A stretch of DNA of 40,000 nucleotides from Chondrilla cf. caribensis (Eukaryota; Porifera; Demospongiae; Chondrillida; Chondrillidae). Position 1 is the first letter of the stretch, and each line of letters begins with the position of its first letter. This document shows, one piece after another, positions 23,276 through 40,000 of the stretch. The translations under genes and the position numbers were made by a program. The notes beneath the pieces are model-generated. The model saw only the letters and a program-made list of their open reading frames with translations. It was not told the DNA's origin and did not search any database. The stretch lies in the NCBI GenBank assembly GCA_964020155.1, contig OZ026550.1:4433852-4473851 (forward strand), given 5' to 3'.

Positions 23276-24235
23276 AACTTACTTGTAACTTGCAATTTTT
23301 GACATTTTTTCTATCCCAATTCTCATTTGTAGCCAACAGAAAAATCAGAAATGGAAACAGACAATGACCTCTCCTTCAGGGTAAGGGTACGTCTGATCCT
23401 CATATTTGAATGGCGAGAGTTGGCTTTACTCCATTTTTGTGTGGGGACCGTTGTACTACCAGCTAGTGTACACGGTTTTGTGGGAATGTGTCTTGTCATC
23501 TAGGAATGAATCCATTTATCTCTATTTGTGTGTGCCAGACCTACACAATGCAGCACCCAGAAGGATTGCACGAGATGAAGGAGGAGCTTGTGAAGGAGTT
23601 GAAGGCAAAACTGACGGTACCCCAGACGTGTGGGCTTTGCTATCCCTGTCTGTGCCTAAATGTGGAGAGATCATGCAAGCTCCGTTCATTTGCAGCTGAG
23701 TTGCTGCTGGTCCATTATGGTGAGGAGAATATGTGCGCTATTTGCTATATATCATGTGACTGTCACATGACTTCTTTCCCAATAGACTGGTCCATAGAGA
23801 AGGTACTTGAAGTATATGGAATAAAGATCCTTTCAAAACTTTGAAAGATGCAAAACTTAAACTTGATGAAAGTCTATGTGAGAGTTACACACACGTGCAC
23901 ACACACAAACAAACAAACACACACACACACACAACATCGCAACCTGCACTTCAATGTGCATTGTCTTATTCTTTATCTACTCTTACAGTTGTAGTTCATG
24001 AACATCTCCCAAAGCCCTTGTCAACACATTATAATGGGAATTTGGATGATGAGCCAGAGTTCAGAAGTCTAGAGCCGCCACTGCAGAGCCTGCAACCAGC
24101 AGGGAACTTCGAGGTTAGTGGGGGGGGGTGATGGATGGCTTCCCTCCAACCTGTCCTGTTCTGAGCACACATCCCCTCTGCTGTGCCTCACCTGGGACTT
24201 TGTTTGCTACAGTACGTAGAACAGACACACTTATA

Positions 24236-24296
24236 CAGTGAAACCTCTCTAATCCAACACTCAATGGGACCTGAGAATAATGTTGGATTAGGAGGT
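24236..24296. mobile_element. Truncated pogo/Tigger-like MITE, copy D
   Basis: The first 61 bp of the element, ending at the 735-bp deletion junction GGAGG|TGTCTGTG. Confidence 0.75.
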
Positions 24297-24726
24297 GTCT
24301 GTGTGTGTCTGCCTCACTGTATGTTCTCCAGATGTTATATTCATCCATCTTGTTTGTCCGTAGGATGCCTGTACAGATTTGGTTGATCAAAATATACTTG
24401 ACTCAGTTGAAGTCGTTCAGCAGGTTGGAGACTCCAACAAATATACTCCAGAGCTCGAACAAGAGTCTACAGTAGAGAACACACAGGAAGGTATCCAATG
24501 TGAAGGAGACAGTTGTGATAACACTTCTACCACGCCTGCTTTCAAGCTTCCAAAGAAGTACACACCTCCACAGGCAAAGTGGGCACCTCCTAAAGAACCC
24601 ACTAACCTCGTGGCTAGGCTGGTGAGCATGGAAGTCCCGAATCGCCACCTGAATGAGGAGCTGTTGAAGAAGCACAACAACCACATAAGAGCTGTTGTCA
24701 ATGACCTCCTCGACTGCCAGAGTTGA

Positions 24727-25985
24727 ACTTGCTGTGTGTAATTCACCTACGTACTTACCCACAATATTAATGATATGTTTCATAGTTTAGCACCCACACC
24801 CAAACACACACACACACACTGCATATTAAAATTATTATTACGAATATCTCTATTTCAGATGTATGTATGTATTAATTTTGTGAGTGTGTTAAAATGATTT
24901 TTATAAATTTATGCTGATGCATACAACTTCATATTATGTGTATTAGTGCATTGTTTAATTATGTTTTGTGCATTGAAAGGTAGTTAGGTGGGTCAAAGTC
25001 TGATCCTATTACACCAAACTCTCCAAACCAACAAGTATCCCCCCCACACACTCACACTGGAACTACTTAGGCATCTCTTTTTGGGCTTCAAGGTTATTAC
25101 GTTTGGCATACCCGTTATGCCCGAATTCCAGACCAATTTCTAATTCTCGGAATTTCAAAATAGGGCATCTTTTTCAAGTAACCCCAATCAGCAATAATGA
25201 TCACTTATTAGTAGCTACCACTAGTCTATACATAATATTGTTGTCAATCATTCCTGCATTGTCGTACATATGCTGCCTATATATAGTGCTCCCCATTTGT
25301 GTGGTACATGTAGTGATTGTATGATGATGCATCCAACATACAGTACATTGTAATGATGGTTATGGGTGGTTTATGGAGTCATGAGTTCCAAAAAAAATAA
25401 AAAGGTCACCCACTCGGGGTCGAACAAACCCATGGTCGGCTTTATAGGGACTTTCCACAGATACTGTGTACTTGGTCATTCCGCGAATGCAGAAGACACT
25501 ATTCTAGCTGGGAGGTCAGCCGCGAGTCCCAAAGCTCCCCCCCTACGGTTCTTTGTAGAGAGTATTGCGACTGACCACCAGGAAGTGAGCTCTTTTTTTT
25601 CAGAGAAAAAATCCGTCCTTTGGAGGATTCGAACCCGCGCCCTGGAGCCTAGAGTCGTGTCACCTGACCAACCGGCTACCGTGACCTATCTATTTTGTTA
25701 TTAGTATCTGCGCTATTTATAGTTACCTTAAGTGTACAATTTGATAAAAATGATAAAAGTTGAGTCGCAGAAGCCTTCCCCAGCACTCAAAATATTTGGA
25801 CGTTTACTTTAGGTTTCGAAAAACCTTCGCTGGAGATATAAAGCTCGGCGAAGCCGTTTCGCTTGAATTCTAGCCGAATTTCTAATTCTCGGCCTTTTGA
25901 AATCGGCCATCTTTTTACCAACACATTATGACATTATGTTACCTAAAGACTCGTGACAGATTCTAATGATCAGCGCGTACTGGAG
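24727..25985. other. Intergenic D-E: same structure as C-D
   Basis: 1259 bp. It holds the diverged promoter-like block at 25085-25180, the full SINE, and the conserved block before the copy E start with GATATAAAGCTCGGCG at about 25834. Confidence 0.6.
25404..25686 (-). mobile_element. tRNA-derived SINE, copy 4
   Basis: Same architecture as copy 1, B box intact. Confidence 0.7.
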
Positions 25986-26049
25986 ATGGGTGCAGTGGAA
26001 ACGAAGTTCTTTCGGTTTTTACTAACCGAAGAAGAACGGAAAGATGACA

Positions 26050-26092
26050 GTAAGAAGGAATCCAAATGGAATAACCTGGGGAATTTTCGAAG
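26050..26092 (+). other. Candidate 43-bp intron, copy E
   Basis: GTAAGAAGG...TTTTCGAAG. Its length is not a multiple of three, so without splicing the downstream ankyrin frame would be lost; removal restores the frame shared with other copies. Confidence 0.5.
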
Positions 26093-26534
26093 AAGAGATC
26101 CTTCGGAAAATACAGTCTTCGGAATCCGATATGTCAGCCCACTTACAGAAGAACTTTAATCCTAATAAACACATGGGACCCAGTCCTTCCAACGACACGC
26201 CTCTGATATATGCTGTCAGGTTCGAGCACAAACTTCTCCTGAACAAATGCCTTCGATTTGGCGGTGATCGTTTCGTAACTGACGCCAATGGTCAAACAGC
26301 CTTTCATGTAGCGTGTGCTTCTTCTCGTTCGAGTCGGAGAACAGACAAAAAGAGAAAGGAACTCCTCCAAATGCTCTTAGACCAGCATGTGAAGAAAGAA
26401 TATCAACTACCGTTTATCAATGGTTCGGACCGCGAGAGGAGAAATGGAATGGACAAGAGTTATGTTTATCATCCGTCTGTGTGTCTGTTGGACAAGGTGT
26501 GTTGTGTGTGGTGTGTGTGTCTGTTGGACAAGGT

Positions 26535-26536
26535 AT

Positions 26537-26626
<90 letters not shown>

Positions 26627-26644
26627 TGTTGGACAAGGTGTGGT

Positions 26645-26706
<62 letters not shown>

Positions 26707-26719
26707 TGTGTGTGTGTGT
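26535..26719. repeat. (GT)n intron with donor repeats, copy E
   Basis: Two (GT)n runs separated by a third CTGTTGGACAAGGTGTGG donor-like unit at 26625-26642. Confidence 0.85.
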
Positions 26720-26869
26720 ATTTACATGTTTCAATGCTGTGTAGGATGATAATACACCATTACATCTGGCTGCTCAGTCTGGTCTACTTGGATGTGTTGA
26801 AGTAAGTGTGTACCTGTACCAATGTATGTATGAATGTATGTATGTAATGTATTGTACAGTTTATATGTA

Positions 26870-27036
26870 CAGTCGAACCTTATTAATACAAAATCTCTAC
26901 AGCATAAGATTAGTGTTAAGTCCCTACATTTTCAGCTGATGTACATGTGCATTATGTGAGTACAGTCAACATGAAATGCTTTTAGCATGGAATTGTGGAA
27001 TTGTCCATAGAGTATCGCGTTAAGGAGGTTCAACTG
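26870..27036. mobile_element. MITE with CAGTTGAACC ends, copy E
   Basis: Same insertion as in copies B-D. Confidence 0.75.
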
Positions 27037-27164
27037 TACATTGGTGCGTACGTGGTGTGCTTTATATGTATGTATATTGTGTATACCTACGTATGACAGA
27101 CAGATAAATCAGACCGAAACACTTATACAGTAATAGATATCATTGTTACTAGCTTGACTAAGTT

Positions 27165-27740
27165 ATGCCACAGAATGAGCTATTTAAAAAGGTGCTCAAT
27201 GATTCAATGAATATTTCTCTTATTCTCTCTCACACATTGAAACAATGTTAAGCACCCCCGAATGTCGATAGAGTTACAGTTGAGCTATAGAGTTAGGAAT
27301 TGTTTCATAACTTAGGTTACATCCCCAGCTAGGTGTGGTGTAAATATCAGGTTGACACACACCCTTTCCTATAAGATACTGGTGTTAGCATTTTTCTTTT
27401 TATTCTCTCCCATAATATTATACATTGAAAAATACACTAAGCACCTCCATATGTAGATAGAGTTGAGGTTGAGCTATGGAGTTGCGGATTGTTTTACAAC
27501 TTGGCTTACATCCCCAGCTAGGTCTGGCGGAAATATCTGGTTGACACCCCCCTCTACCATGAGCTATTCAAAAAGGTGCTTGGAATTTTTTCCTTCTATA
27601 CTCTCCCATACATTTGAAAAATATTAAGCACCTTTGAATTTACCTAAAGTTACAGGCCACATACTGAGATGGGAACTGTTTCAGATCATAGGTCATGCCA
27701 TCAGCTAGCTCTGGTAAAATATGAGGATGACACGCCTATG
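27165..27740. repeat. Three degenerate tandem repeats of about 190 bp
   Basis: Each unit has the order AAAGGTGCT, TCTCTCxCACAxxxTGAAAxAxxxTAAGCACC, TAGAGTTxxxGTTGAGCTAT, ACATCCCCAGCTAGGT and GGTTGACAC. Units start near 27175, 27375 and 27560. They are strongly diverged and non-coding. Confidence 0.7.
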
Positions 27741-28609
27741 AGTCATGCAAAATGGTGTTTAGCATTGGCATGTTCTCCCTGGGACATGAGGTATCACCCA
27801 ATCCAAATGGGATGTCCTCGGCACAAGTGAAGTGTGGCGAAAAAGAGGTGCAACTATGTTTGATATACTTGTATTGTATAGTGGAGGAGGTTTAAATAAA
27901 CTACTAAATATAAAATCATTAAATTAATTAAATTAAATTTCGAATTAAATTAAAATTGGTATTGAATTTGAATTTACATGCATATATTTTGACGAAGATA
28001 TGCCTTAATAATGGAATCATTGAAGTCGAGCTCCGGGGATTGGTTGGAGGAGATGAACACATCAGTGCACTCGTCATTATGGTAACCTCTTGGTTATATG
28101 CCATTTTTGTTATATACCTTGATCAACATGTACACAAATTGAAGGAACACAGTGCAATGATGGGCAGATATCATGTAACTATAGACAGATTGTAGAGATT
28201 CACTCAACCCAGTCCACAATGATAATCGAGGATCCGGACCCGGATATCTATATACACACTGTACCAAGTCCTGCTGTTTACACTGAAAAATCACATATCC
28301 TCTCTCTCTCTGTGTGTGTGTGTGTGTGTGTGTTGTATTATTATTTAATACATATATTATTGATACAAGCACACAGTATATATTTATAAAATTCCACCTA
28401 CACACAGACTAAATACGATATTCAGCAATATATTGAACATGCATATTGAAATAATACTTTAGTTATATAAATTATCCATTAAAATTACAATTATTATAAT
28501 TTCTAATGTCATTACTTCACTCATTGAACAAAACAAAAAATAGCACAAACTAGAATTTGATGGTACGAGTGATACATACAGCTTGGCCGCAGTGATGCTA
28601 TGGGAAGAA
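27741..28609. other. Intergenic, no gene recognised
   Basis: AT-rich sequence with AATTAAATT runs at 27920-27960 and a (CT)n(GT)n microsatellite at 28301-28332. The right part is the expected 3' UTR of the SLC27 gene on the minus strand. Confidence 0.5.
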
Positions 28610-34264
<5,655 letters not shown>

Positions 34265-34986
34265 GTTTGAACTGTATATAACCATAGACGTAGTATAGAG
34301 AGTCTATGATATAACCATAGATACTATAGTATCGATGATAGGAATATAACCACACTGGCTGGGGGCGGGGCTACTGTAATGGTACACGTGGGTTCGGTCA
34401 GATCTCCGAACAAAATCCTATTCGCCATTATGACGTCATTTGACGCCATTGTACCGCGAATACAGGAAGTATAAGATAGCTACGCGAGACTATGCGCACT
34501 TCAAAAGACGTCACAATCAGGACGGATCCGGTTTCGATACTAGGTTCTATTGTAGATTTTGGTATGGGAACCGTACCAGAGCTGGTCGACATAATTATGG
34601 CTGCCGCTGGAGGCACGCGTGTAGCGGGAAATAGATGGTCGCGGATCATGTGTGTCTACACGATTCGCTGTACAGCAGCGATGAAGCGTCCTGTACCAGC
34701 AGCGACATTCTATGGCCTCAGAGCAGCATGAAGCCGTTCATTAACTTGTCCTTACATCATTTTAATTCCTTAAATACTTGACTAGGTTTTTCGTCACTTC
34801 GAATAGTCGTCATTTTTACCTTGTCAGTTAACGTTTTTACTTACAAAAACCTGATGCTCGCATAATTCGGCCATTTGCATGTTACAAGCGGAAAATTGTA
34901 GGCGATATTAAATCTCTATTCCTAAGACTGTACCACTCAGCCTATCCGAACAAGACTTCCGAAGGATAGCTACCGATAGGCCAAGA
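34265..34986. promoter_or_regulatory. Divergent intergenic region between SLC27 and SPRY-ankyrin genes
   Basis: 722 bp separate the two opposed start codons. A GC-box (GGGGCGGGGC, 34362-34371), an E-box (CACGTG, 34385-34390) and a perfect CRE palindrome (TGACGTCA, 34431-34438) lie within 77 bp, with a second GACGTCAC at 34507-34514. Short open frames at 34428-34731 have no recognisable content and may be 5' UTR. Confidence 0.5.
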
Positions 34987-35735
34987 ATGTCTGAACGAGA
35001 GAGCTCGTCTATCCGAGTATCTAAGGTGAGTGAGTTGAATACGGAGGATTCGAAGGGATCGATGCACGGCTATTTGCCCATAGTTCACTATAGCCATCAG
35101 TTAACAGCTTCTATAGATCCGAATCTGAATCAGTTATTTAGGATGCGATTTTGCCAGAGATTTGGAGGTGTTCCGTGCGAGTCATTTGTAAGTAGCTACG
35201 GTATTTCAACCGTATCTACGCGTTACGCCATCAGATTCTATAATGGTTGAACAAGCACTTATGTATTATACACTAGACCAGATAGCTAATATTTCATAAC
35301 TTCATCAGTAAAACTTTCTGTATTAGAAACCGTGAGTTTTCCCCAATGTAGAATGTAGACGGGTCTATATTTATATAACTCGCATTCAACTTGGAATACT
35401 AGATGTCCTTGAAAGTTTGCAATTGATTTGTTTAGATTCATTTGGTATTTGACTTGGCATGTATATAATGTACGCTACTTCACATATGAAATGTGAGTGT
35501 CAATATTATAGCTCTGACAGCATACATGTTTTCAAGGTTTGACTCTCAGAAAATTGCATCTTTGTAGTCTCCAGCTGCTGAGCGCCCCATTGATGCTTGT
35601 GTTGTTGAGATGGCTCACACTCACAGTGGCATCACCAACATCAGTTTTGAAGGCTTTGAACAATCATTGGCAGACACAAGAGATGAACCTGACAAGATGA
35701 CTGATAATCACAGTATGAACTCGTACAACACACAC

Positions 35736-35794
<59 letters not shown>

Positions 35795-35867
35795 ACATAC
35801 ACACACACGCGCGCGCACGCGCACACACGCACAAACATACCCCACACACACACACGCACACACACGT

Positions 35868-35925
<58 letters not shown>

Positions 35926-38326
35926 AGCCCACTAACCCAATTCTTTCATCAATCAACTTTATACAACACAGATGTCAAAAGGGTTAACTTCTTGAGAGAT
36001 TTCTCCAATGGGAGTGCCAAAACCCAGCTGGTGATTAAACCAGGTGCAAACAACACTACCCTCCTTTATCCGACAAGACGCTCTCTTAGCAACCACAAAA
36101 CCAGTAGTGTGAAGATGAACAAGGAAATGACCCCGAGGTGGAACTTCTTTGAAATTGAAATCTTGGAGGAGGGTCAACAGTGCAATCTTGCTATTGGGAT
36201 TGCACATGCCCACTTTCCCCTGAGGAGTATGCCCGGACTTGTCAGGAACAGTATTGGTTACCATGCCGATGACGGCATTGTCTATCATGATGCTGGTGAA
36301 ATATCTAGCCGTGGTCCGATCTGTCGGGAGGGTGATGTGATGGGATGTGGGATTGACTTCTCCATGTCCGAGGACCAGTACATCGAGGTGTGGTTCACTA
36401 AACGATCGAAGGTGGATGGAATTGAAAAAATCGCCATTTCTCCTCAAAGGATTGATTTCACCGATGGACATGGTCACAGCAAATTTTACCCAGTCATAAG
36501 TTTGCAACGAGATGAAAAGCTCTCTCGTCCCTCTTCAGGAGGGCGTGTTAGGTATCTGGGACACAGCCAGAGAAATGCACCCAACAAGCACTCCAGTGAG
36601 TTATGAACCAATTATATATGTGTCATGATTGGAATAAGTGACTATTATTATTATTTTTAATATTATTTTTATTATTTCTTATTATTATGTCATACATATT
36701 AAATCAGACGATATGACTCTGTATAACACATGTGATGCTTTGTATGTAGCCTCTAGTTGAAGGCCTTTCCAGTTTACATAGTTCCCTCGACCTTTACCTT
36801 ACTGTGTGGCACCAATTGTGAGTTTTACTAGCTATAGCCTAGCAGCTGGAATAGAGTAATTCTTACACTCAGTCTGACATATAGGCAGTCTAAGAGTAAC
36901 TATAATGTAAAATTAATGCTTAATATATCTCTTATTACAGCATTCTACTGCTGGTATGAGGTGGAAGGGTTCGAATATGAAGGTTGCATTCCTTTCTACG
37001 ACAGGGAAGCCAGTTTGGACCACTACGGGGCTTGGAATTGTACCTCATCAAAGATTACAGATCATGTGTTAGATTTGGACCTGAATGAACTTGTCCTGAG
37101 CTTCAGGAATAGTGAAATTTACCAGGATTTGTGCTCCAAAGTCAGTCTTGGAGTGTGTACCACTACTCACCAGCAGTGGCTGGAGAGTGTCACTCAGGAA
37201 CTCGGTGATGATGAAGAAGTAAGTTTAGAATACTATCATACCACAGTCTGTTGGTTTGTATTGTTGCTGATTGTAATTAATCCACATACTGAATTGAAGA
37301 GGAACTAGATCCTAATCCATTACTCACACATTAAATTTTTATCAAATGATATACCGTATAGCGGGAAATATTTGCGGCACAAAATTTTCGCAGATTTCGC
37401 GGTTTGCCTAACATCCGCGAAAATTTTATCCGCGAATTAGGCCTTCTTGCTGTTCTGTCGCGTGACTCTGGCCAGCATCCGCGAAAATTTTATCCGCGAA
37501 TTTTCATTTTTGGAGCCATCCGCGAAAATTTTGTCCCGCGAAAATTTCCCGCTATACGGTAGTTTTATACCAGAGGTGCACCAAATGAATTCCAGAATCT
37601 ATTGTTGTTTATGCATGTGGCTGTTTCAATTTCCAGTTTGTGTACATATACGTATGGTATGGTACAATACCTGCCTATAATATAATGCGCCAGTAAAAGA
37701 AATATGTGTTCCCTGAACAAAGTATAGACAGATATTTCACTGTTACAGCTGCTCTTTTCAAAATGGAATTTTGGTAATAATGTACGTATAACTTCAAATA
37801 TAAAACTGTAATGTATGCATACTATAGGGCAGCCATTTTGTTTTATTGCGTCATCCCTACATATTATGATAAATTTCAAAACCTTTATATTTAAAGCCTA
37901 AACTGATTTTGGGACATTCCATTGACCATCATGTGTCGCAATACTGACGCTGCATGGCTCAGCTAGATCTTTTCATAACATAAGCAACAGACAATACTGT
38001 GTTCTCAGTGAAGTGACTTATGGAGGTCAATCATTGAGAGGAATCACATACACACCTTCTTATCAGTTATTTATAATAATCATGCACATAGTACTGTTTA
38101 GTTCATTAGGATAGCAGATGCCCCAAATGGGGAGAAATTCAAGAGCAATGATCACGTAGCGGTGTACGTTGCCACCAAGGTCCTGGAAGCTATGGGTGGA
38201 TTTTGTGGTATGGATCTTGCCATCCCGTTATTCCTCAGTGGCAGGAATGATGACAATCTGTTCATGGTGAGTGCGGAGTGTGGAGGAGGGTGGTGTTTGT
38301 TGGGTGCATGGATGAGTGTCTGTCTG

Positions 38327-38384
<58 letters not shown>

Positions 38385-40000
38385 TGTGCATTTTTGTGCA
38401 CGTGTGCATCTGCATGTATGTGTACGTGTGCGTGTGTGCGTGCGTGTGTGTGTGTGTGTGTTTTTGTGTACAGTACGTGTGTGTGTGTATGTGTGTGTGT
38501 GTGTGTGTGTGTTGTATAAGTTTATAATGTGATAATTTGTGTATATGCATACAGTATTCATTTTCATTTTGATTCAATTTTTGTGTTCTATTAATCAACA
38601 ATCATGATATACATTATAAATATCCTTGATTTTCAATACTACCATTGCAGGATGTGTATGCTGTGAGTGGTTTACTTTATATGGGATGCTCCCCTAATGC
38701 CATGTTGGCTGGTTACCATAGTTTCCACTTGGGGAATTCCCTAGTTTCCATGAAACTGCTGTTGAACTGGGGCGGAGATCCTAATGTGAAGAATCCAGCC
38801 GGCAAAACTGTACTCCACATCCACCAGAACAACCTGACATTGATGAGAATGTTTGTAGAACACTGCGGGGCAATTCCACTGGACATGAATCCGATCAACA
38901 AAAACGGCTTGGCTCCAATCCACGTGTCAGCCAAACACGGCCTCATCTCTACAGCAGAGTTCTTGATGCGAAACGGGGCAGATCCACTCACAAAGACTGA
39001 GCGTGGACACACAGCCTTCTTCATAGCTGCCAAATCTGGCTACTTGGAATGCTTCCGCAGAATGATAAGGGTGGCTATCGAAAGGGAAACAGAAAAATCC
39101 AATGCTTCTCGAATCATTCAAAGATGGGAAGAGATGTGTAAGTCCCTTCAAACCAAATGGCAAAGCATAAAGCCGGAACACTTGGAAGATTTCTCTACAG
39201 AACAGTAAGTGGTCAGGAGAAGCATACCATGCAGTACAGGAATGGCACATGTAAAATAATATGATATAAGTATACACATTTGATGCATATTATGTGATCA
39301 TACGTGCAAAAAGTGCCATATTCGCGCTAAGTCAACATTTGTGTAGGACGTGATTAAGAATCTTCATGTACTCCCATTGAATTTGCGATTATATATAGGT
39401 TAAAATTGGTCAAGAAAAATTTATCTAACCATTTGTTGTGTGAACATTGTGAATTGGATCGTTTTGTGAGAAAAAAAATGGTATTCTCGAAATATTCATG
39501 TATATGCCCCTTTTTGCATGGACTGCCACATAATAGTGTATTGAAGTACAGTACGTACATATACCAACAGTGTACACGATTTTCAAATGGCAATATACGT
39601 TAATGCACACAATGGTATAAGGTACATAATATTGTTACACAAGTATGAACGACCATTATAATGTACATGTCTTTGGCATTGTATGTCATGGTGTCCCCAT
39701 GAAAAATTATAGCCATCCAACAACATATTTTATACTGTATATACGTAATACATTGATATTATATGTACATCGATACATGTTGCATATGTACTGTATATAC
39801 CAATGTTATTTGTACAGACTGTATGTTGCCACTGTCAACAGCAGAGTAAGGATGATGGACGACACGTCTTCTGATGACAGCAGAGATAGCGACCTTGATA
39901 GCGATTATGATTATGAGAATAGTGAGGAGAACGGAGAATTGAGCTGGAAAGCAGGTGATAGAATATCGGTGAGAAGGTTTCTCTCTCTAGCTGAAACGTA
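34987..40000 (+). CDS. SPRY-domain plus ankyrin-repeat protein, 5' part, runs off window
   Basis: Exons: 34987-35187 (MSERESSS...), 35568-35712, 35972-36595, 36941-37218, about 38113-38266, 38651-39204 and 39818 onward. The first four junctions match in phase (0, 1, 1); the link from 37218 to 38113 is unresolved, so an exon may be missing. The third exon holds a SPRY domain: [33 protein letters not shown], and [10 protein letters not shown], resembling SPRYD3/RanBP9-type SPRY domains. The 38651 exon encodes ankyrin repeats: [40 protein letters not shown] and [17 protein letters not shown]. The last exon is acidic ([20 protein letters not shown]) and open to the window edge. Likely a cytosolic protein-interaction scaffold; no catalytic domain is visible. 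Confidence 0.75.
35730..35923. repeat. (CA)n microsatellite with CGCG and CACG interruptions
   Basis: In the intron between exons ending 35712 and starting 35972; includes CGCGCGCACGCG, a strongly alternating purine-pyrimidine tract. Confidence 0.9.
37352..37561. mobile_element. MITE with TACCGTATAGCGGGAAA ends, copy 2
   Basis: Ends TACCGTATAGCGGGAAA and TTTCCCGCTATACGGTA are perfect inverted complements. The interior has three repeats of CATCCGCGAAAATTTT. Same family as 5343-5561. Confidence 0.9.
37562..38112. other. Intronic sequence, no feature recognised
   Basis: AT-rich, inside the SPRY-ankyrin gene. The phase mismatch between flanking exons means a small exon could be hidden here or in 37219-37351. 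Confidence 0.45.
38330..38515. repeat. (GT)n microsatellite, interrupted
   Basis: In the intron between exons ending 38266 and starting 38651. Confidence 0.9.

Larger units (their letters stand above)
21361..24726 (+). pseudogene. Array copy D: chimeric gene lacking the LIR exon
   Basis: Exons: 21361-21424, 21461-21870, 22044-22100, 22491-22616, 23333-23380, 23539-23719, 23786-23877, 23989-24113 and 24364-24726. The first ankyrin exon is fully open. Gly2 is changed to Ser (ATGAGT), which would remove an N-myristoylation site. TAT became TAA at 22503-22505 in the third ankyrin exon (LFLA-stop). The UBA-like exon has a 1-bp loss and a 4-bp gain (TGCA) that restore frame, replacing about 17 internal residues. 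A 735-bp deletion (relative to copy C 18938-19672) removes the MITE 3' part and the whole LIR exon, joining at about 24296. The UBA exon is intact but carries MEV. If read-through of TAA occurred or another start were used, this would be an ankyrin/UBA protein without Atg8 binding. Confidence 0.8.
25986..26801 (+). pseudogene. Array copy E: 5' fragment with ankyrin exons only
   Basis: Exons 25986-26049, 26093-26496 and 26745-26801, all open once the 43-bp candidate intron is removed. Start MGAVETKFFRFLLTEEER; ankyrin words NDTPLIYAVRFEHK, NGQTAFHVACASS and DDNTPLHLAAQSG. The array homology stops at about 27097 within intron 2, so the third ankyrin exon and everything after it are missing. It is the only copy whose visible coding exons have no lesion. 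Confidence 0.75.

Overview
The window is animal nuclear DNA: spliced genes with GT-AG introns, very abundant (CA)n/(GT)n and alternating purine-pyrimidine TACG/CATG arrays, several families of short terminal-inverted-repeat elements (MITEs) and a tRNA-derived SINE. Compact genes, many MITEs and a SPRY+ankyrin gene suggest an early-branching invertebrate, perhaps a sponge. That placement is a weak inference.

Layout. (1) 1-5300: simple repeats, MITEs and part of an unrecognised minus-strand gene built almost entirely of symmetric phase 1-1 exons, one of which is tandemly duplicated (both copies exactly 225 bp). (2) 5300-7115: MITE debris and sequence where I see no gene. (3) About 7116-27097: a plus-strand tandem array of five copies (A-E) of one gene, period about 5.5 kb (4.6 kb in the deleted copy D). 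The consensus gene is a chimera. Its N-terminal exons resemble ANKIB1 (MG- start, ankyrin repeats, then a UBA-like helical segment). No RING-IBR-RING domain follows; instead the C-terminus resembles the autophagy receptor NBR1 (a LIR, an amphipathic segment, a terminal UBA). Every copy in the window carries at least one apparent lesion, so this looks like a decaying array whose intact member, if any, lies elsewhere. (4) 27098-28609: degenerate tandem repeats and intergenic DNA. (5) 28610-34264, minus strand: a complete six-exon fatty-acid transport protein / very-long-chain acyl-CoA synthetase (SLC27 family, 639 aa) whose third intron holds about 427 bp of uninterrupted (CA)n and a roughly 930-bp inverted-repeat element. 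(6) 34265-34986: a short divergent intergenic region with GC-box, E-box and CRE matches. (7) 34987-40000+, plus strand: the 5' part of a SPRY + ankyrin-repeat gene that runs off the window.

The most interesting object is the ANKIB1/NBR1-type chimera: ankyrin target-binding repeats joined to an Atg8-binding and ubiquitin-binding tail is the architecture expected of a selective-autophagy receptor. The copies differ in just those parts: copy D has lost the LIR exon, and copies B, C and D have lost the MGF ubiquitin-binding loop that copy A keeps. Homology statements rest on remembered family sequences, not on a search.
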